Shown here one piece after another: positions 4,423 to 9,149 of a stretch of DNA of 9,149 nucleotides (position 1 is the stretch's first letter; the number at the start of each line of letters is the position of its first letter). Below the pieces are notes generated by a model. The model had not been told where the DNA came from and did no database searches. It saw nothing but the letters and a program-made list of their open reading frames with translations. A program made the translations under genes and the position numbers. This DNA comes from an uncultured Cellulosilyticum sp. (GTDB lineage Bacteria > Bacillota > Clostridia > Lachnospirales > Cellulosilyticaceae): the NCBI GenBank assembly GCA_934725855.1, contig CAKVCL010000057.1, positions 1 through 9,149 on the forward strand, given 5' to 3'.

Positions 4423-7400
4423 CTAATTCATTGCCATCTTTTTATAAGACATCAGTCTTGCTTTGGCATTTTCTTCTGCCATAATAAATAATTCTTCCGC
4501 TTGCTGTGGGTATTGCTTCATCAGCGAAGCATAACGCACCTGTCCCATAATGAACTCTCTAAAGCTTGCAGTCGGTTCTTTTGAATCTAGAGTAAATGGA
4601 TTCTTGCCAGCTTCAACGTCTGGGTTAAAGCGATACAGATGCCAGTAGCCTGCTTTAACCGCTTCAGCTTCATTGGCTACAGTGCGTCCCATGCCTTCTT
4701 TAAGTCCATGATTAATACATGGTGCATAAGCAATAATAATGGATGGTCCATGATGTGCTTCGGCTTCCATAATCGCACGCAACAATTGATTTTTATCTGC
4801 TCCCATTGCCACTTGTGCCACATAGACATTACCATAGCTCATCATCATCATGCCCAAATCTTTTTTGCGTGTCTTCTTTCCTGAAGCAGCAAACTTCGCA
4901 ATGGCAGCCGTTGGTGTGGCTTTTGAAGATTGACCACCTGTATTAGAATACACTTCTGTATCAAAAACTAATACATTAACATCTTCCCCAGATGCCATCA
5001 CATGATCTAAACCACCATATCCAATATCATAAGACCAACCATCTCCTCCAAGCATCCATACGGAACGTTTCACAAGGTAATCCTTCTTTTCTGCAATTTC
5101 CATCATTAATGCTTTGATAGTAGGATTTGCCTCTTGGATTGATTCTAACACACCCATTACTTTTTCACTGGCTTTTTTAGAGGCTTCTCCTTCTTCTTTA
5201 TTTTGCAGCCACTCATTAAAGGCTTCTTTGACTTTATCACTCACTTCTAGAGCTAAGACTTTTTTCATATCCTCAGCTATTTTATTTCTAATTTGCTTAA
5301 CCCCTAAACACATCCCAAGCCCATACTCAGCATTATCTTCAAATAAAGAATTTGCCCAAGCTGGACCCTTGCCCTTACTATTTTTAGTATAAGGTGTGCT
5401 AGGTGCAGAGCCACCCCATATAGAAGAACAGCCTGTCGCATTGGCAATCATCATGCGGTCACCGAAAAGCTGCGTCACGACCTTAATATAAGCAGGTTCA
5501 CCACAGCCAGCGCAAGCTCCTGAAAACTCAATGAGTGGTGTTTTAAACTGACTATTTTTAACGTTTATAGCTAGGTCTAAATCATCCTTGCTGCTTACTT
5601 TTTCCATTGCATATTTCCAATTTTCGGCCTCTGCCTCAATTTGGCTGGCTGCCATTTTCATAATCAGTGCCTTATCTTTAGCCGGACAAATATCCACACA
5701 GTTACCACATCCTGTACAATCTAATGGGCTTACTTGCATACGATATTTAAAGCCTTCTACCCCCTTACCTATTGCTTTCTTTGTAACAAATTTAACAGGT
5801 GCTAATCTATCCTCTTCTTCCGTAAGAAGAACAGGTCTAATCGTTGCATGTGGACAAATAAAGCTGCATTGGTTACACTGTATACAATTTTCCATCTGCC
5901 ACTCAGGCACCTTTATCGCAATGCCTCGTTTTTCATAAGCAGCTGTGCCAGCAGGGAAGGTGCCATCTTCTCTTCCTTTAAAGGCACTAACAGGTAACTG
6001 ATCCCCTTCTTGCCTATTCATTGGGCGTAAGATTTCTGTTATAAATGTAGGTTCTTTAATGGCTTCTACTTTCTTATCTTCAGCTTCCTTCCATTCTTCT
6101 TGTACACGAATTAAAGTAGCCGCTTCAAATCCTTTGTCAATGGCAGCATAATTCATATTAACCACTTTTTCACCCTTTTTGCCATAGGCCTTAACAACGG
6201 CTTCTTTTAAATAAGTCATTGCATCATGCTCACTAATAATGGCTGACAACTTAAAAAATGCAGCCTGCATAATCATATTGATGCGACTGCCTAAACCAAT
6301 TTCAGCCGCAATCTTAGTAGCATTAACCGTATAGAAACGGATGTCGTTTTCTGCTATATAACGTTTCATCTTGACTGGAAGATGAGCTCCAATCTCACTA
6401 GTATCCCAAATACAATTTAAAACGAATGTGCCACCTTTTTTTAGTCCTTTAAGTAAATCATACTGCCCCACATAAGCTTGATTGTGGCAGGCAATATAAT
6501 CTGCTTCATCAATAAGATAAGGTGAACGAATTGGCGTATCTCCAAAACGAAGATGAGACATGGTGACGCCACCAGATTTTTTAGAATCATACGCAAAGTA
6601 AGCTTGTGCATACTTATCTGTATGGTTTCCTATAATCTTAATTGCCTGCTTATTAGCTCCTACCGTACCATCAGAGCCTAACCCCCAGAATTTGCAACGC
6701 ATGGTGCCTGGCTCAGCAATCTTTAATTCTTCTTTTATTTCTAATGATTGATGCGTCATATCATCTACAATGCCTACTGTGAAACGATTTAATGGTTTTT
6801 CACTGACTAAATTATCAAACACCGCTTTAATATGGCATGGAATGGTATCTTTTGACCCCAGTCCATAACGCCCTCCAATAATGAGTGGAGCATTTTCTTT
6901 TCCGTAGAAAGCACTGCATACATCTAAGTATAAAGGCTCACCACTAGAGCCAGGTTCTTTGGTTCGGTCTAGTACACAAATACGTTTAACACTCTTTGGA
7001 ATAATGCTTAGTAGATGCTGCGTAGAAAATGGTCTATAAAGATGGACTTTAACTAAACCATACTTAGCCCCCTTACGATTAAGTACATCCACTACTTCTT
7101 CGATGGTTTCTGTTACAGAGCCCATGGCAATCAAAATATCTTCGGCATCTTCAGCCCCATAATAATTAAATAAACCATATCTTCTTCCAGTTAGTGCATT
7201 CATTTTCTCTATGTAATCCTCTACAATAGGCACCAAATTTTCATAGAATGGATTGGCTGCTTCTCTTGTCTGGAAATAAATATCAGGGTTTTGAGCCGTC
7301 CCTCTCGTAACAGGGTGATTTGGCGAAAGCGCACGCGCTCTAAACTCACTTAACGCCTGTCTATCTACTAAGCTTGCAAAATCACTATACTCTAGTGCTT

Positions 7401-7950
7401 CTACCTTTTGAATTTCATGAGAAGTTCTAAAGCCATCAAAGAAATGTACAAAAGGAACTCTTCCTTTAATCGCAGCAAGATGCGCCACTGGAGCAAGGTC
7501 TAACACTTCTTGAACAGAACCAGTAGCTAACATCGCACAGCCTGTCTGTCTCGTTGCCATGACATCTTGATGGTCTCCAAAAATATTCAGTGCTTGGGCT
7601 GCAATGGCTCTTGCACTCACATGAAACACACCTGGTAAAAGCTCGCCTGCTACTTTGTACATATTAGGAATCATTAAAAGCAGTCCTTGTGAAGCGGTAA
7701 AGGTAGTCGTTAGTGCCCCTGCTTGTAAACTCCCATGAAAAGCACCTGCTGCCCCTGCTTCTGACTGCATTTCAACTACATTTACAGTTTGTCCAAAAAT
7801 ATTTTTGCGTCCTCCTGCTGCCCATTCATCTGTTACTTCTGCCATTGTAGAAGAAGGGGTAATTGGATAAATAGCTGCTACTTCCGTAAAAGCATACGCC
7901 ACATAAGCTGCTGCCGTATTTCCATCCACTGTCATCATTGTTTTTCCCAT
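4423..7950 (-). CDS. nifJ: Pyruvate:ferredoxin (flavodoxin) oxidoreductase (1175 aa)
   Basis: The enzyme converts pyruvate and CoA to acetyl-CoA and CO2 while reducing two ferredoxins. It is the main route from glycolysis to acetate, ethanol, butyrate or hydrogen in fermenting clostridia. All domains of the single-chain homodimeric form are present in order. The pyruvate-binding domain has YPITPSSTMAE (Thr31) and VSARA (Arg114). Domain II is at about 260-400, and the KSGGVTMSHLRFG segment near 458-470 belongs to the EKR/gamma-like region. Two 4Fe-4S ferredoxin motifs follow, with Cys689, 692, 695 and 699 and then Cys745, 748, 751 and 755. The thiamine diphosphate domain carries proximal-cluster cysteines 813, 816, 841 and 1078, plus GGDGW (968-972) and SNTGGQ (1002-1007). 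The length is normal and I see no damage. AAAAGGAG precedes the ATG at 7950 by 7 bases. It appears monocistronic, with a hairpin-forming repeat upstream and a terminator downstream. Family and function are essentially certain. Confidence 0.97.
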   Translation of the reverse strand: MGKTMMTVDGNTAAAYVAYAFTEVAAIYPITPSSTMAEVTDEWAAGGRKNIFGQTVNVVEMQSEAGAAGAFHGSLQAGALTTTFTASQGLLLMIPNMYKVAGELLPGVFHVSARAIAAQALNIFGDHQDVMATRQTGCAMLATGSVQEVLDLAPVAHLAAIKGRVPFVHFFDGFRTSHEIQKVEALEYSDFASLVDRQALSEFRARALSPNHPVTRGTAQNPDIYFQTREAANPFYENLVPIVEDYIEKMNALTGRRYGLFNYYGAEDAEDILIAMGSVTETIEEVVDVLNRKGAKYGLVKVHLYRPFSTQHLLSIIPKSVKRICVLDRTKEPGSSGEPLYLDVCSAFYGKENAPLIIGGRYGLGSKDTIPCHIKAVFDNLVSEKPLNRFTVGIVDDMTHQSLEIKEELKIAEPGTMRCKFWGLGSDGTVGANKQAIKIIGNHTDKYAQAYFAYDSKKSGGVTMSHLRFGDTPIRSPYLIDEADYIACHNQAYVGQYDLLKGLKKGGTFVLNCIWDTSEIGAHLPVKMKRYIAENDIRFYTVNATKIAAEIGLGSRINMIMQAAFFKLSAIISEHDAMTYLKEAVVKAYGKKGEKVVNMNYAAIDKGFEAATLIRVQEEWKEAEDKKVEAIKEPTFITEILRPMNRQEGDQLPVSAFKGREDGTFPAGTAAYEKRGIAIKVPEWQMENCIQCNQCSFICPHATIRPVLLTEEEDRLAPVKFVTKKAIGKGVEGFKYRMQVSPLDCTGCGNCVDICPAKDKALIMKMAASQIEAEAENWKYAMEKVSSKDDLDLAINVKNSQFKTPLIEFSGACAGCGEPAYIKVVTQLFGDRMMIANATGCSSIWGGSAPSTPYTKNSKGKGPAWANSLFEDNAEYGLGMCLGVKQIRNKIAEDMKKVLALEVSDKVKEAFNEWLQNKEEGEASKKASEKVMGVLESIQEANPTIKALMMEIAEKKDYLVKRSVWMLGGDGWSYDIGYGGLDHVMASGEDVNVLVFDTEVYSNTGGQSSKATPTAAIAKFAASGKKTRKKDLGMMMMSYGNVYVAQVAMGADKNQLLRAIMEAEAHHGPSIIIAYAPCINHGLKEGMGRTVANEAEAVKAGYWHLYRFNPDVEAGKNPFTLDSKEPTASFREFIMGQVRYASLMKQYPQQAEELFIMAEENAKARLMSYKKMAMN

Positions 7951-8045
7951 AATTTTTCTCCTTTTCTTAATGAATATTTGTCCTTATTTCATCATGCTGA
8001 TATATCTTATTCACTAATTCAGAAGAACATGCTAACATTTTAAAG

Positions 8046-8074
8046 AATATAATGGGTTGTAAAGTACCCTTAAA
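8046..8074 (-). promoter_or_regulatory. Candidate nifJ promoter
   Basis: On the minus strand TTTAAG (8074-8069) and TATATT (8051-8046) are separated by 17 bases, about 96 bases ahead of the nifJ start. The -10 is good but the -35 is poor, and other A+T-rich hexamers closer to the gene could serve instead. The -35 and spacer lie in one arm of the inverted repeat at 8056-8115, which would make that repeat a plausible control element. Confidence 0.3.
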
Positions 8075-8115
8075 ATAATAGCCTATCCCCTATTATTTTA
8101 AGGATGTTTTACAAC
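8056..8115. repeat. Two-part inverted repeat between the ZIP gene and nifJ
   Basis: The inner arms 8068-8081 and 8090-8103 are perfect 14-base complements (CCTTAAAATAATAG and its reverse) around an 8-base loop. The outer arms 8056-8063 and 8108-8115 (GTTGTAAA/TTTACAAC) pair over 8 bases across a 4-by-4 internal loop. As RNA it would fold into one long hairpin on either strand. Neither strand shows a T tract after it, so it is not a standard terminator, although it begins 29 bases past the ZIP stop. It could be the 3' end of the ZIP transcript, a protein-binding site for nifJ control, or a small mobile palindrome. Confidence 0.65.
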
Positions 8116-8143
8116 TTAGCTTCACCAAATAATGACCTCACTT

Positions 8144-8971
8144 TTACCCTAATGAAACGTCCAAAATCATCATCATTAAAAAGCCTGTAATGACACCTAG
8201 CGTTTCTATATGCAGCTTCTTACCTTTATAGGCATCTTCTAAATGTATATTAGGAATTAACTCCTCAACTACCACATAAAGCATGGCTCCTGCCGCAAAA
8301 GCTAAAAACCAAGGCATATAAGGCATAATCTTATGAGCCATCAAAGTCACCCCTATTCCAAAAATAGGTTCTACAATACCCGACAGGCTTCCAAATAAAA
8401 AAGCTTTTCTCCTAGACATACCTTCTTGTCTAAGAGGTAATGAAATGGCAGCACCTTCTGGGAAATTTTGAATGCCGATTCCTATAGCTAATGCCCATGC
8501 TCCTGCTGTAAGTACTGCATCATTTCCTTTTTCTACTGCTAGAGCAAAAGCTAATCCTGTCGCCATTCCTTCAGGAATATTATGAAGTGTTACCGATAAT
8601 ATTAATAAAGCTGTTCGTTTCCATGACGCCTGACTACTTCCTACGTTTTCCAGTCTAAAAAGTTTTCTGTTTCCTGAAATCAAATTGTTTAGTAAATAAT
8701 CTACGCCAATTAAGAAAAATACTCCTAAAATACATCCCCCAGCAGCTGGAAACCATCCAGCCTGACCTCTCTCTTGTGCCTGCTCTATAGCTGGTATTAA
8801 TAATGACCATACAGAGGCTGCAATCATAACCCCTGCTGCAAAGCCTAAAAAAATCTTTTGTAAAAACTTACTTTGGTTATTCTTACAAAAAATCACCATA
8901 GCGGCCCCTAAAGCTGTCATTAAAAAAGTAAAATTCGTTCCAATACTTGCTCCAATTAATGCTTCTGACAT
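8144..8971 (-). CDS. ZIP-family divalent metal transporter, GufA type (275 aa)
   Basis: This integral membrane protein should bring zinc or a related divalent metal (Fe, Mn) into the cytoplasm. About eight hydrophobic segments are visible, with the usual break after the third, a variable loop near 98-118. Transmembrane segment 4 has the family metal site TLHNIPEGMATG (His130, Asn131, Glu134). Segment 5 has IGIQNFPEGAA (Gln168, Asn169, Glu172), where the Gln-Asn form in place of His is typical of GufA-like bacterial ZIPs. Glu201 in SGIVEPIFG and the VVVEELIP motif near 233-240 also fit. The length matches the subfamily. The start at 8971 has TGGAG 7 bases upstream and the N-terminus reads directly into the first membrane helix. 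It appears to be transcribed alone. The exact metal cannot be told from sequence, and no metal-regulator site was recognised. Confidence 0.92.
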   Translation of the reverse strand: MSEALIGASIGTNFTFLMTALGAAMVIFCKNNQSKFLQKIFLGFAAGVMIAASVWSLLIPAIEQAQERGQAGWFPAAGGCILGVFFLIGVDYLLNNLISGNRKLFRLENVGSSQASWKRTALLILSVTLHNIPEGMATGLAFALAVEKGNDAVLTAGAWALAIGIGIQNFPEGAAISLPLRQEGMSRRKAFLFGSLSGIVEPIFGIGVTLMAHKIMPYMPWFLAFAAGAMLYVVVEELIPNIHLEDAYKGKKLHIETLGVITGFLMMMILDVSLG

Positions 8972-9001
8972 TTTATAACTCCATTTTTCAAATCTAATAC
9001 C

Positions 9002-9030
9002 AATTTATTCCACACCCTATATATTTTCAA
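9002..9030 (-). promoter_or_regulatory. Candidate promoter of the ZIP transporter gene
   Basis: On the minus strand TTGAAA (9030-9025) and TAAATT (9007-9002) are separated by 17 bases, and the -10 ends about 30 bases before the start codon. The -35 is near consensus and the -10 is fair. The bases from 9031 to the window end hold no gene that I can support. Confidence 0.4.
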
Positions 9031-9149
9031 CTTGTCTGCCAGCTTATTTTCGTCTTAGTTTATCTATTTTTCAGTTACTATTCAGCCTTGAGAGCAATTT
9101 TAATAAAAAATGACTTTGAATTGAAACTAGCATATTTTCTTAATTTTTG

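Noticed and set aside
4639..5938. Three plus-strand reading frames of 81-116 residues opposite nifJ
   Set aside because: They lie wholly antisense within a conserved, full-length enzyme gene, have no convincing ribosome binding sites, and read as Cys/Ser/His-rich mirror images of nifJ codons.
7789..8043. A plus-strand frame of 84 residues running from nifJ into its upstream region
   Set aside because: Most of it is antisense to the conserved N-terminus of nifJ, it lacks a good start signal, and its Cys/His-rich composition comes from complementing nifJ codons rather than from a zinc-binding domain.
8046..8115. A Rex operator at nifJ
   Set aside because: The outer arms GTTGTAAA/TTTACAAC resemble the half-sites but lie 44 bases apart, whereas Rex needs TTGTTAA and TTAACAA about 4 bases apart. 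No proper site was seen in the gap.

Overview
The window looks like the chromosome of a low-GC, anaerobic Firmicute of the class Clostridia. The A+T-rich sequence, strong AGGAGG-type ribosome binding sites, U-tract hairpin terminators and a full-length single-chain pyruvate:ferredoxin oxidoreductase all fit this. A Lachnospirales/Cellulosilyticum-type genome is my guess at a finer level, not something the sequence proves. Every gene I accept is on the minus strand, so the window is transcribed from right to left.

Layout, right to left in the direction of transcription. (1) 8144-8971 is a GufA-type ZIP metal transporter with its own candidate promoter. (2) 4423-7950 is nifJ, a 1175-residue pyruvate:ferredoxin oxidoreductase. 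It appears monocistronic: a 60-bp two-part inverted repeat lies over its candidate promoter region, and a clear intrinsic terminator follows it. (3) 3415-4209 and 2232-3392 form a two-gene operon of an endonuclease/exonuclease/phosphatase-fold phosphoesterase and a long-form alanyl-tRNA editing protein (AlaX with DHHA1). (4) 1945-2160 holds a compact unit with a good sigma-A promoter, a tiny ORF with its own ribosome binding site, a hairpin and a terminator, about 180 nt from start to stop. It is a candidate small RNA or micropeptide gene, or it may just be the 3' end of the alaX transcript. (5) 133-1756 is a three-member operon: a 41-residue ORF that looks like the two fused ends of a GNAT acetyltransferase, an AraC-family regulator that overlaps it by ATGA, and a cytoplasmic transglutaminase-like protein. 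A 17-bp perfect hairpin follows the last gene. (6) 3-50 is a plus-strand terminator of a gene lying left of the window, so transcription converges at the left edge.

Functionally, nifJ is central metabolism (pyruvate to acetyl-CoA and reduced ferredoxin), alaX is translation quality control, and the ZIP protein imports divalent metal. The regulator and transglutaminase-like pair is of unknown purpose. I see no CRISPR array, phage, insertion sequence, secretion or defence system, and no rRNA or tRNA gene. The most interesting parts are small: the collapsed acetyltransferase, the short autonomous-looking transcript at 1945-2160, and the inverted repeat ahead of nifJ. This is otherwise an ordinary stretch of core genome.
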